From assembly GCF_024713975.1 (NCBI RefSeq), contig NC_091099.1, positions 5,892,501-5,956,500 of the forward strand: a stretch of 64,000 nt of DNA, given 5' to 3'. The position numbers were made by a program, and so were the translations under genes. Below are positions 49,986 through 59,727 of the stretch, one piece after another. The notes beneath the pieces were generated by a model that saw only the letters and a program-made list of their open reading frames with translations, did no database searches and was not told the origin of the DNA. This stretch comes from Paralichthys olivaceus. Taxonomy: Eukaryota; Chordata; Actinopteri; Pleuronectiformes; Paralichthyidae. Position 1 is the first letter of the stretch. Each line of letters begins with the position of its first letter.

Positions 49986-50317
49986 GTATGTGACATGCGT
50001 TCATATAGTTACCATAGCAACCTCTGGACGGTTGTTGTGTTGACAGGGGTGATAATAGCTTATTCATCAAAATGCTTCCTGATGCAATCAGTGCTATAAC
50101 ACTAGTATATAATGATATATTTAGGTAAGTGCATCAGATATTATTAAGTTCTGTACATGTTTCAGGATCATGTTTTAATTTTCTGTGTTTCAGTGTCTGT
50201 ATGATTGTGAGTCTGATTCCCTGGTTTCCTGCTCTGTGCTTTATTAACATTACTTGCTGTGAAAATTTGTCATCTCTGCTTTTGTCTCCACAAATAAAAA
50301 AAAATCAGATTTCCAGT

Positions 50318-50940
50318 ATGGGTCATCGAGTCGATGATGTCATGAGGCTGTGTTGTGAGTTATCTGCCAACCAGCAGATCCAGACCACGGTGAGGGGCTC
50401 GGGGAAGGGGGCGGCAGCAGCCGGAGGACTGGCCTTCGCCGGGGGGCTGGTCGGGGGTCCTCTGGGTATTGCAGTGGGTGAGTGAGGAGGCAGAAAATGC
50501 TACAGCTTCTCTAACCTGTGTCATCATGACTCATTTTACAAGCTGGAGTCCCCCCCTGTGTAATCTGCACTGTTATCACCCAAGTGAATGCTTCACTGCA
50601 GTCGTCTATTAGACTGTTGATCAGATCAATACTGTTGCTTAAATTCACAAGTTTGAACCCCTCTCCTCCTGCAGGCGGTGCCGTCGGAGGCCTCCTGGGC
50701 TGCTGGCTGACCAGTGGACAGTTCAAACCGCTGCCTCAGATCCTCATGGAGCTCAGTCCTCAGCAGCAGCAGAAGCTTTACGATGACCTCATGGTCGTCC
50801 TGGGAGACATTCAGTGGACAGATGTGGTCCAGCTCTCCGCTCTGGTGATGGGCAATGCAGCCCTGAAGCAGCAGCTGACAGCCGCCCTGCTGGGATACGT
50901 TACCAAGGAGCTCCAGGCTGAGGTGCACTACATGGATTAG
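50318..50940 (+). CDS. c19orf12: C19orf12 homologue, membrane-hairpin protein (141 aa)
   Basis: Two coding exons, 50318-50477 and 50675-50940, join in phase 1 (GTGG|GTGAGT to TGCAG|GCGGTG) and give 426 nt. The protein starts [16 protein letters not shown] and has a Gly-zipper hydrophobic hairpin at about 28-66, with [14 protein letters not shown] and AVGGLLG. It continues [30 protein letters not shown] and ends [14 protein letters not shown]; all match human C19orf12. The human protein is found at mitochondria, ER and their contacts; recessive and dominant mutations cause the iron-accumulation disease MPAN (NBIA4). Its biochemical activity is unsettled. Length equals the shorter human isoform. 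It is divergent from uri1 and convergent with uqcrfs1. Teleosts can carry several copies, so orthology to the single human gene is inferred. Confidence 0.93.
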
Positions 50941-51280
50941 TGTCTGTGGAAAACACCGGGGAACATGACTCTGAGGCCTCAGTTCTCAACAGGATGAAGT
51001 CTGGAAAAATAAGACTTGTTTTTATGAAGCTCGAGAATATTTCTAATTTAATGTGAAATCCTGGACAGACACCACTGGTTAAACAGCAGGTTGGCACATC
51101 ATAACCTCGTGTTTTCAATGAAAATGGAATTATGAGGATAAACATAGTGAGGGAAGATCACTAATCAGTTGCAGAAATCATCTATTCATTAATTGTGTAA
51201 TGGTTCTGATGTTAAAAGTTAGTCTGATTTAAGGTCTGACTGCAGCTACACTGAAACACTGAAAATACAGATACACGCTA

Positions 51281-51690
51281 CTGTCATATTTAAATGCAGA
51301 GGATTATGTTCAAATAGAAAGTACAGTGAGAAATAATTTTAATTTGATGTGTATTTATCAAGTGAATACTTGTTTTTACTTTGTGTACAGTATATTGCCA
51401 TCAGTGAGTCAATTCAAAGAATGAAATGTTTTCATTAATAAAAGCAAAGCAATCGTAAAACAATTCTATTTTAATCTCACTTACACTGTTTGCTAGTGTC
51501 ATCACATGTGTAAACTTGTCCATACGAGACAAACCCAATAAAATGGAAAAATAACTATATGGATTTGAACCCATGTTTCAGAGATAACAGGTTTTATACA
51601 TAAAACCTAAACAGTGAGTGGTCTGAGGTCAGCTGCTCCCCCTGCAGGATGCAAGAAAAAAAAGGTGACGCATGCTGCAGGGGCCTAAAA
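51281..51690. repeat. Diverged dispersed repeat, copy 1 (c19orf12 3' flank)
   Basis: It shares ordered blocks with 54990-55310: CTGTCATATTTA, GAGAAATA(A/C)TTTTAAT, GATGTG(T/C)ATTTATCAAGT, GACAAACCCAATAA(A/G)ATGG, CCCATGTTTCAGAG and CTGCAGG(G/A)GCC. The middle (about 51380-51520) differs between copies. It overlaps the c19orf12 3' end. Confidence 0.7.
51437..51442 (+). terminator. c19orf12: Candidate polyadenylation signal of c19orf12
   Basis: AATAAA about 500 bp after the stop codon. A second hexamer lies at 51537-51542, inside the repeated segment. Confidence 0.45.
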
Positions 51691-52425
51691 TAAAAAATGT
51701 TAGTATGTATGTGCAATGCATGGTTGAGAACACAAAATGTTTGTTTTTGCTCATTAAATTCTGACCTAAGAAAACACCCTCAAAGTGGGTCTGTGCCCTC
51801 GATGTTAAATGTGGTTCACTGATATCTGGATATAAGATGAACTTGATGCACAGACCTGTGTAGATTCTCATTCTGTCTGCGAGGGTCATACTCAGGTACT
51901 CTGGCTTCCTCCCACAGTTCAAAGACGTGCAGGTTAGATCAATTGGAGATAAACTTTCCTGTAGGTGTGAACGTCAGTGTGAATGTGTCTGGATATTGTG
52001 GCTCGTCTCTTCTGCATGTCAGCCCTGTGATAACCTGGTGACCCCACCTCTCACCCAATACCCAGAAGATAAGCAGTATAAATATTGGATCAATGTAAAC
52101 CTTCTTACTCTGAAGGCCTCAAAGCCCCATTAGAAACCAGCTTCCATTTTTTAACTCAGACGTGGGAAACACATCCAAAGTTAAATGGAATCTTTTCTTT
52201 TTAACAAAAGGTGCCAGTGTGTGTGTGTCCACTGACAGGACAATGATAAGATTATGGAGCAGAGCAAGTTGTTTCCTTTGTTTTCTCATACGTATACAGA
52301 TTTACCAGGTGTGTATATGTATGTATATAATGTGAATACACATTACACTGCCTGATGGATGTCTGTGGAGGAAAGATAACTAGATAAAGATCATAACTAG
52401 AAAAAAATAAGGTTGGACATATCTC
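51691..52425. other. Intergenic sequence between c19orf12 and uqcrfs1
   Basis: About 0.7 kb between the convergent 3' ends of the two genes. It includes short AT-rich and TG stretches. No gene was recognised. Confidence 0.6.
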
Positions 52426-52431
52426 TTTATT
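52426..52431 (-). terminator. uqcrfs1: Candidate polyadenylation signal of uqcrfs1
   Basis: TTTATT on the plus strand (AATAAA on the minus) lies about 95 bp after the uqcrfs1 stop, a usual distance for a compact 3' UTR. Confidence 0.5.
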
Positions 52432-52525
52432 ATTAAATATACATATGTTGCGTCACCCCCAACTCTTTCACAACGCCATTTAAAAATAAAAATTACAGAG
52501 AGGAACGGCGACTGAGCTCCAGTAT

Positions 52526-54037
52526 TTATCCAACAATAACTGTGTCTTCATCAGGGAACTCGTAGTAGGGAACCTCCAGGTTCAGAGGAGCAGGTCCCTT
52601 CCTTATTCTTCCTGAAGCATCATAGTGGGAGCCATGGCAGGGACAATAGTAGCCTCCGAAGTCTCCGGCGTTGGCGATGGGCACGCAACCCAGATGGGTG
52701 CACACGCCAAGGACGATGACCCAGCTGGGGTTACTCACTCTATCCTTGTCGTGCTCGGGGTCTCGCAGCTCCGCTAGGTTCACAGCTGCCTCTGTGGCTA
52801 TTTCCTTCTCTGTGCGGTGACGGACAAACAGGGGCTTTCCTCTCCATTTGAAGGTCATGTTTTTGCCTTCGGGGATGTCAGACAGCTTGATCTCAATTTT
52901 GGATAAGGCCAGGACATCAGCGGATGCACTCATGGACGACACAAACTGGGAGACCACTGTCTTGGCTGCATAGACGCCCACCACGGTGGATGCTCCAGTG
53001 ACAAGGTAGGAGAACACCCTTCTTTCCTCACTGCTGTCCTGCGATGACTTTTTGGGATCTGTGACCTCGGAGCGACGGTAGTCTCCAAAGTCAGGAATCT
53101 TGATATCTGTGTGAGCGAGGCGGATTCCTGCAGGAGCTGGAATTCAGAAGCAACATGTGGACAGGATATTATACAACTCATGTCTGTCATTGTTTCACAT
53201 TAAATATTTATACCAGTCAACTACCACAATTCTCCTTCAGAACACTGGAAGGCAGTTTTGGAAACTTCAAATTATCACACTCCTTATTACTGTTTAAGGC
53301 TTTATTAGTAATAGATCTAATAACTACCATAGATAACTACAAACTACCAATCATTGAAGCTCATTCCTGGATTAACTAATCATGATAATGTCAATATAGC
53401 TGCTCCAACAATTGTTAGGATTATTTCTTAAAACATATATATAATCTAAAACTGTGACTGTACACGTTCAGGTGGTTCACAACATAATCTATATGACACA
53501 TTGTTCTTTGGGCAACGCAGATATATTGACATGTACTCACACGTGAGTACTCTGACTGATGTTTACCATGCAAAGTATTTCATGACTGCTATATTTAGAC
53601 TGAAGCTGGAGGAGTATTAACTTGAGCCATTGACGTCTCACTATAGAAATGTACGTAAACTCAAATCACTTTGAACCACTGCTCAGACTTGAACCACTGA
53701 TCAAGTCACAGATTGCGGTTACACCACCACACATGCTACTTCCTGCTAGCTAATGTAGGTTGTTAGCAATAGTTTACTTTCGCAGAAAAGACCCACAGAC
53801 GAGTAAAGTTAATGAATTTTACACGTAACACACAAATGGATCTATAAAGTGTGAGTAGTAACACTTTCACGGGGACATCGTGTGGCTCTGTGACAGCTAA
53901 CGTTGTTACAAGACGTCGCCCTTACCCGCAGCGGGCAGCGGCTCCTTCGCTCCGGGGAAAACCAGACATTTAGCGGAGTGTCTCGCTGCCTGCAGATAAG
54001 GGGACAGAGCCCCGGACCGAGCGGCTACAGACATCAT
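52526..54037 (-). CDS. uqcrfs1: Cytochrome b-c1 complex Rieske iron-sulfur subunit (240 aa)
   Basis: Two exons, 54037-53926 and 53136-52526, join in phase 1 (GCGG|GTAAGG; acceptor AATTCCAG). The product is the 2Fe-2S subunit of complex III in the inner mitochondrial membrane; it passes electrons from ubiquinol to cytochrome c1. Cluster ligands are visible in CTHLGC (Cys183, His185; Cys188 pairs in the disulfide) and CPCHGS (Cys202, His205; Cys204 in the disulfide). A membrane helix and flexible hinge (FSYLVTGAS, then [18 protein letters not shown]) precede the Rieske fold. The start MMSVAARSG is the usual vertebrate presequence start. Mammalian precursors have 274 residues; here the region between the start and [10 protein letters not shown] is about 34 residues shorter, so the retained presequence (subunit 9) is reduced. 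Two adjacent ATGs exist; the first was chosen. Confidence 0.96.
53137..53925 (-). other. uqcrfs1 intron
   Basis: A 789-bp GT-AG intron splitting a glycine or alanine codon between the presequence and the mature protein. No repeat or extra coding segment was recognised, including any that would restore the missing presequence residues. Confidence 0.75.
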
Positions 54038-54459
54038 CTCTTCCCCCGAAATGAAACACTATCACCCCGCGGCAGGGGACACGACCTTCCGTGAACAAAT
54101 AGTGTCACTTTGTTATGCGTTTCCAGAAACTAGCTCCGCCCCAGGAAGGTTCCGCATTACGTGAGGCCTGAACGTAGCGCCCCGATAGTGCCTGTTCAGA
54201 AAGATCACTTTATTATCAAATTTTAAGTTTATGACAGTAATAGAAATGAAAATAACACAGATGTGTCAAAATTCTGTGGGTTTATTTAACCAGATGTAAT
54301 AAATCAACATATATTGTAATATTCCTCGTTGTTTTGTTCAGGCACTTCTCTGAGGCAGCTGTATCCAGCGGTCCTCGTGATGTAAACAAGCGGCCCTCAG
54401 TAAAATCGGTGACGGGTAACACAATGGTGACTTGATAGGGGGGGGAAGAAAAGAAAAAG
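54038..54459. promoter_or_regulatory. Shared divergent promoter of uqcrfs1 and rxylt1
   Basis: Only 422 bp separate the two ATGs, which point away from each other. The uqcrfs1 side is CpG-rich, with a GC box (CTCCGCCCC, 54134-54142) and a CRE/E-box-like ATTACGTGAGG (about 54156). The rxylt1-proximal half is AT-rich. No TATA box is evident in the CpG-rich part. A housekeeping bidirectional promoter is inferred. Confidence 0.6.
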
Positions 54460-57400
54460 ATGAAAATACCAAAAAGAAAACTTTTCCTCCTCATTATTTT
54501 CGCTTATGTGGCATTTTCACTGTATGCGGCGTATAATGTCTTCTTCAGCACCAAAGTAATATCCCGCGTTCACCGGGTGGTGAAGAAAGAGGCTGGAGCA
54601 CCTTCCGGTACATTATCTCCACACAACCATCGTATACAGACTCCATGGCAGAAAAAGAAATGGCCACGCTCATCGTAAACCAACAGATAGAGAAACTCTA
54701 GTGTTTGTTCCCTGGTGGTTTTGAGTTGACGTGTGTTGTGTGTCTTGCAGGTGTCGTCAGAGATGGCGGTGCGGCTGCTCCGTTTCGTGCAGAAGACTGG
54801 AATCCGTGGGAGGACGAACAGGTGGAGTATAACTCTGCCCTGAACAAAAAGAGAGACGCCTTCCAGCAGCATCTGGGCCGAATCGACAGGAGCAAACCCC
54901 AGAGATACAAGGTCCAAGTCTGGGGTAAAGCTGCCATAGGTGGGTTGTGGTTTAATGGAAGATGCACAGCTGCTGGACAACACAGCACACTGTCATATTT
55001 ATATACTGAGGAGTACGTACAAAGTGACTGTGCGTTGAGAAATACTTTTAATCTGATGTGCATTTATCAAGTTTAAGTAAATATTTAACAAATTCGCTAC
55101 TGAATTTTGCTATTTAATTTTTATTCTTTATTTTTATTCTAATCTAGTGTAACCATGTCGGTTCCAGACAAACCCAATAAGATGGAAAATTAGTCAGACC
55201 GTCTGGATTTGGACCCATGTTTCAGAGTATAAAGGTTTTATAGAACCTAGATCAATGAGTATGATGGTCTAGGAGACAAAGGAGGGTGACCCACTCTGCA
55301 GGAGCCTTAAGAATTCAAAAATCTGTTCAGGGGCAAAGACAATTAACATTGCGATGAAAAGAAAATGTTAGTGGATACTTTGGTGATGGTAGTGAACAGT
55401 GATTAGTTATTGTCAATGAAAAGCAGCTAAGATCTCAAGAACGTAAAAAAGCCTGATAATTACCATTGTTGGTAAGCAATTCAAATACATTGTACATATC
55501 TTCATGTCAAGAATCAAAACATGTATTTTCTACAGTATATTCTCTATAGTATAGAAAATATACTTGTAGATTAAACTAGTTAGAAGTCAGAGTGGAAAAT
55601 TAAATATCTAATAAAGCTCTACGTCATTATAAGTGCAAATATTTTTTTTATTTTCAAAAAAGAATTGTCATTTTAAGTAGTTTTTTTCTTGCATTAGAGA
55701 GAAACAACACTGACACTGGCCCTGTAGCAGAAATTGCATAATTGTATTCATCGTGAATAATAGATAATACTTTAATTGTAAACAAAACAGATGAATACTC
55801 TACTGTGGAAGCCTGGCAACATTGTAATTATGAATCATGGCATTAAGTTGACATTTTCTATCTAGGAGCATTGAACCTTTATTTTCTCCTCAGGACTTTA
55901 CCTTTGGGAACATATTTTAGAGGGACCCCTCAACCCTACTGACAAGATAGCGCAATGGAGAGAGGGGGAGCTGCAGTCAGGAAAAATTGATTTCAGGTAA
56001 CAAGTTACAAATGGGATCTTTAAATATATAACTCACAACCTCTACCTAATAACAACTGAAGAAGGCATAATTCTATCACATTGATTTGTTCCTTCTGCGT
56101 CCCTTCATACTTTTTGGTCTTTAGTTTCTACACAGGTCCTGCTGTGGTCCAGGGCCATGTCCCCCTGGATATGAACAGCCTGGTGCTGGTTCTGAACGGT
56201 CGTGAACAGCAGAAGGTCTCTTACTCCACACGGTGGCTGGAGCACGTTCAGACTCTGGTTCAGTCTCACACCGTCCTACACGTGGCTGTGGTCCTGTTGG
56301 GCAATGAGCACTGCAACAACGCCTGGATCGGCCCCTACTTAAAGAGAAACGGTGGCTTTGTGGACCTGCTGTTTGTGGTGTATGACAGCCCCTGGGTCAA
56401 CGACAAAGATGTCTTCCAGTGGCCTCTCGGTGTAGCTACGTACGTCAGCCCTTAGCAGTCTTTTGTGTCCGTTTGTGTGCATCATTAGTGTTCAGCATCA
56501 AAAACTGTTCAAGTTGTCTTTTTAAATTAATACCAATATCTAACACATGTTTCCTTTTCTCTGTGCAGATACAGGCAGTTCCCTATGATCAGGCCTAATC
56601 CCCAGTTGATTACCTCCAACAGACCATACCTCTGCAATTTCCTCGGAACTGTGTACAAAAATTCCTCCAGGGAAACACTCATGCAGGTGCTGAATCACTC
56701 GGGCCTGGATAAGGAATGCATCACCACTGCCAGAGAGAAGTAAGTCATGATTCTCTGTTTGAGTAATTGGGTGAACATTTTATTGATGGAAATGATTGTT
56801 TAAAGGATTGAGTGAAGAATTTCTTCTCACTGTAAATTGTATTCACAGCCCCTGAGCCAGTGGTAAATACTTTTACCAGAGTATCTTATAAATGTCTTAA
56901 AGGAATGCTCCTTACCTTTACAAGAAAATTCCATTGTGTTTTCATGCCTGTGTTTCTTTGCTGAGCTGCACTAGAGGAACAGAAACCCCAAGGAGGGATT
57001 TTGTCCAGAAAGACTTGACTGATTTGCTGAGTCAGACTCCTCAACAACTTATTATTTTATTATTTATACATACAGTTTCACTCCTGCATGTGGCATATAA
57101 TGCAGTTTTCTAAAGGTTCTTATTATTTTAAACACAGCCTTTCTTTTGTTTTTTTGTCTTATTAACTTAAAAATGGAATTGAGGTGAGAGAACTAAACAA
57201 TGTCTTGAAGGAACAGTAAAGAAACATAATGTCTGTCTTGTATATTTATCACGGTAGGTTAAGTGTCCTCTCCCCCCTTCTTGCCTCAGGTGGCTCCCTC
57301 AGGAAACAGCAGACAGTCTGAGACGCTATCAGACAGCTCTGGCCCAGAGTGAGCTCACTCTCTGCCCAGTCGGCATCAACACAGAGTGCTACCGCATCTA

Positions 57401-57692
57401 TGAAGCATGCTCTTATGGCTCAGTGCCCGTGGTGGAAGACGTGCTGACTCCTGGCACCTGCGCCGCTGGGCCCAGCTCCCCGCTGCGTCTCCTCAAAGCC
57501 GCGGGAGCCCCCTTCATCTTCATCAGTGACTGGAAAGAACTGCCGGCCATCTTGGAAAGGGAGCGAGCGATGAGTCAGGAGCAGAGGGTGGACAGGAGGA
57601 GGAGGCTGCTGGAGTGGTACGGCGGTTTCCGTCTGCAGATGAAAGAGCGGTTCACCGAGGTCCTCGAGGAGACCTTCTTCAAAAGCGTTTGA
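54460..57692 (+). CDS. rxylt1: Ribitol xylosyltransferase 1 (RXYLT1/TMEM5), 442 aa
   Basis: Six exons join in frame: 54460-54607, 54751-54939, 55894-55996, 56125-56439, 56569-56739, 57290-57692; total 1329 nt. Human RXYLT1 has 443 residues. It is a Golgi type II membrane enzyme that adds xylose from UDP-xylose to ribitol-5-phosphate on the core M3 glycan of alpha-dystroglycan, before LARGE-type extension; human loss causes dystroglycanopathy. Visible features are the signal anchor at about 8-29 ([18 protein letters not shown]), WNPWE (66-70), [13 protein letters not shown] (about 109-121), [28 protein letters not shown] (about 244-257), PYLCNFLGT and [20 protein letters not shown] (334 on), the exostosin-like region. 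The end of exon 1 was placed at 54607 because G|GTACAT is the donor that fits the phase of exon 2. Confidence 0.96.
54990..55310. repeat. Diverged dispersed repeat, copy 2 (rxylt1 intron 2)
   Basis: The counterpart of 51281-51690 in the same orientation, about 3.7 kb away with uqcrfs1 between. Identity is clearest at GACAAACCCAATAAGATGG, GGATTTGGACCCATGTTTCA and CTGCAGGAGCC. The copy starts about 50 bp inside rxylt1 intron 2. Confidence 0.7.
55311..55893 (+). other. Remainder of rxylt1 intron 2
   Basis: AT-rich intron sequence after the repeat and before exon 3. No feature was recognised beyond the acceptor TTTTCTCCTCAG. Confidence 0.7.
56740..57289 (+). other. rxylt1 intron 5
   Basis: A 550-bp GT-AG intron, AT-rich, with nothing coding recognised. 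Confidence 0.7.
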
Positions 57693-58880
57693 CTGCGGTG
57701 CTTGGTTAACAAACCTTTTAAATATCAACAGGGATAACATTTAACAATGAATTAATTTCTTTATTGTGGACGAATGTGACGTACTACTGGAATAGTGAAC
57801 CTGGTGATGTTCGGTGTAATTCTCGTGCAGGTTATTATTAAACAATTATGTATGTTGTAAAGTTTTAAACTTGCCAACACTTTGTCAGAACATCAGTTTT
57901 AGTCCTGTGAACGGACTCAATGACTTTCTATGTATTTATTATTTAAATGTTTATGATTGTAAAATGTCCAGACATTTGGAGATTATGAATAAGATGCTGC
58001 CTTTGCTTTTTGAAGTCCTTGCGTTATGTTTTATATCTGTTTATACGTACTTAATGTGTTTTTAGGAAACACTAAACATTTGGTGTAGACTGAGAAGTTT
58101 GTGTTTTTAGATCTTGTTTTGAAAATGGTACATGATGACTATATTTTGTATTGTGAGCAGCTAGAAAACTGATATGGTGTATGTGGCACGTTCTGGTCAG
58201 AACATAACAAAACTTGTTTTAGATTGTTTTTGGTCTATTTATTTCAGTGATGTGCTGCATGGATTTTTTTTAAGATGGTGCAATAAAAATGAAATGGAGT
58301 GTTGTCCTGAGGAGACGTCAGCAGATGGGCTTGTTCTGTGCTTTCAATTCCCCTGCAGATGGCGCCATTGACCAGTTAACTCTCAACAGTTACAGTTGTG
58401 ATTAAAATGTGAAGCTGAAGCTTTTTGAATGAAGGAGAAAACATTTGACTTAATCACCACAGATCCAAGAATGTCATGGGGCAGAAGCATGTATGTAGGT
58501 GCTATGTGTTTAAAATACAAAATAACTTCAAAGAAAGATATATATTACATACAATACATGATGGAATGATATATCAGCTGTACCACAGAGCTACAGTTGT
58601 ATAAACTGTAGCGTATTTGAATGCATGGCTGTAAGTGTAAGAATACTTCAATTCATTTGTATCCACCCATGTACACTTCATATCCCACCTTTGACAGCAC
58701 TATATCTCCTTTTGTTTATTTGTCTTTTGAAGGATATCCCATGGGATGTTCATGTATTGCCTGTTTATTTATTGTTAAATAATAAAAAAGATATATATAC
58801 TATAATGCCTTTTATATGATAAGTTATACTGAGAAAAAAACTATTTGGTGTAAACTCTTCAGTTTGAAGTTACAGTGGAT
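57693..58880 (+). other. rxylt1 3' UTR and gap to srgap1
   Basis: Two polyadenylation hexamers (AATAAA) are visible at 58282-58287 and 58781-58786, so the 3' UTR may be about 0.6 or 1.1 kb. The rest is AT-rich. The next gene begins on the same strand within 2 kb. Confidence 0.5.
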
Positions 58881-58899
58881 GTTACAGTGTGCTCCACTG

Positions 58900-58985
58900 G
58901 TGTCCACTGATCCCTCCCTCTCCTCTCCCTGCCTGGCTCCGGCTGCTGAGCGCTGCAGCCTGTCTGCCTCTGAGCCTGCTGGGAG

Positions 58986-59034
<49 letters not shown>

Positions 59035-59663
59035 TGCGTGCGTGTGGGTGGAGGGGGGGAGTCAGAGAGGGAGAAGCCGTCGAGGGACAACCAGTCAACC
59101 AGGGGGAGGAAGTGTGACTGTGCGTGTTTCCCAAAACTAGGAACCACTACGAAAAAAAAATACACGCGCGCACGATTCAATCAGACTTCACAGCCTTTTT
59201 TTTCCCGGACGCGTTTTTTGCGCACTACTTTTACGCGGAGCTGTGGAAACCTTCCACGGAGACTGTGAAAGTTCCTCGACTGTGTTTTCCCCTCTTCTTC
59301 TTCTTCAGTGGTAGCAGCAGCAGCAGCTCCGTTGGCTGTTGCGCCGACCGCTCCTGCAGTTGAGTGGATCCATTGGTTGGAGCAGGATTGCGCATTGGCC
59401 CCGCCGCGTTTATCCGCCGCTTATCCACAGGGAAGCGGGACAATGAAGGACTGAGTCTGCGTGTCTCTCGCTCCAAAGTCGAGCTTGTTGCAGAGTTAAA
59501 CCCTCTCACGGTTTGTCTCCGTGTCTTTCTTGCGTCTTTTTTTCCCGTGTTGGTGGGATGCGTCGGCTCCTGTAGGATCCCGCTTGTTGACAAACAGTTT
59601 TTTTTTTACTTCTTCCCTCCTCCTCAAAAGAAGTTTGGCAGTGCGGACACGAGAAGACAGAAA
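58900..59663 (+). promoter_or_regulatory. srgap1: srgap1 promoter region and 5' UTR
   Basis: A CpG-rich block leads into the srgap1 start codon. The frame of srgap1 stays open for at least 100 codons upstream but has no ATG, so the annotated ATG at 59664 is the first in frame. The transcription start was not located. Confidence 0.5.
58989..59036. repeat. (TG)n microsatellite upstream of srgap1
   Basis: A TG run of about 48 bp, imperfect at its end, within the CpG-rich upstream region of srgap1, about 630 bp before its ATG. Confidence 0.9.
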
Positions 59664-59727
59664 ATGTCCACGCCGAGGTTCAAAAAGGATAAAGAGATAA
59701 TCGCGGACTACGAGAGTCAAGTGAAAG
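59664..59727 (+). CDS. srgap1: SLIT-ROBO Rho GTPase-activating protein 1, first coding exon (partial)
   Basis: ATG 59664 opens MSTPRFKKDKEIIADYESQVK, which matches the N-terminus of SRGAP1 (MSTP-RFKKDKEIIA-YESQVK) better than SRGAP2 or SRGAP3. The exon ends AAAG|GTAAGA in phase 1, as needed to continue with the family's Glu-Ile-Arg. srGAPs have an inverse F-BAR domain, a RhoGAP domain and an SH3 domain; SRGAP1 acts downstream of ROBO receptors on Cdc42/RhoA and shapes membrane protrusion and neuronal migration. Only 21 residues, the start of the F-BAR region, are inside the window. Confidence 0.92.

Noticed and set aside
54608-54678. Read-through of rxylt1 exon 1 to a stop at 54678
   Set aside because: The donor at 54607 fits the phase of exon 2 and restores the RXYLT1 protein; the read-through tail has no similarity to the family.
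59364-59663. In-frame N-terminal extension of srgap1 by about 100 codons
   Set aside because: The frame is open but begins at GTG and contains no ATG; the family N-terminus starts at the ATG at 59664.
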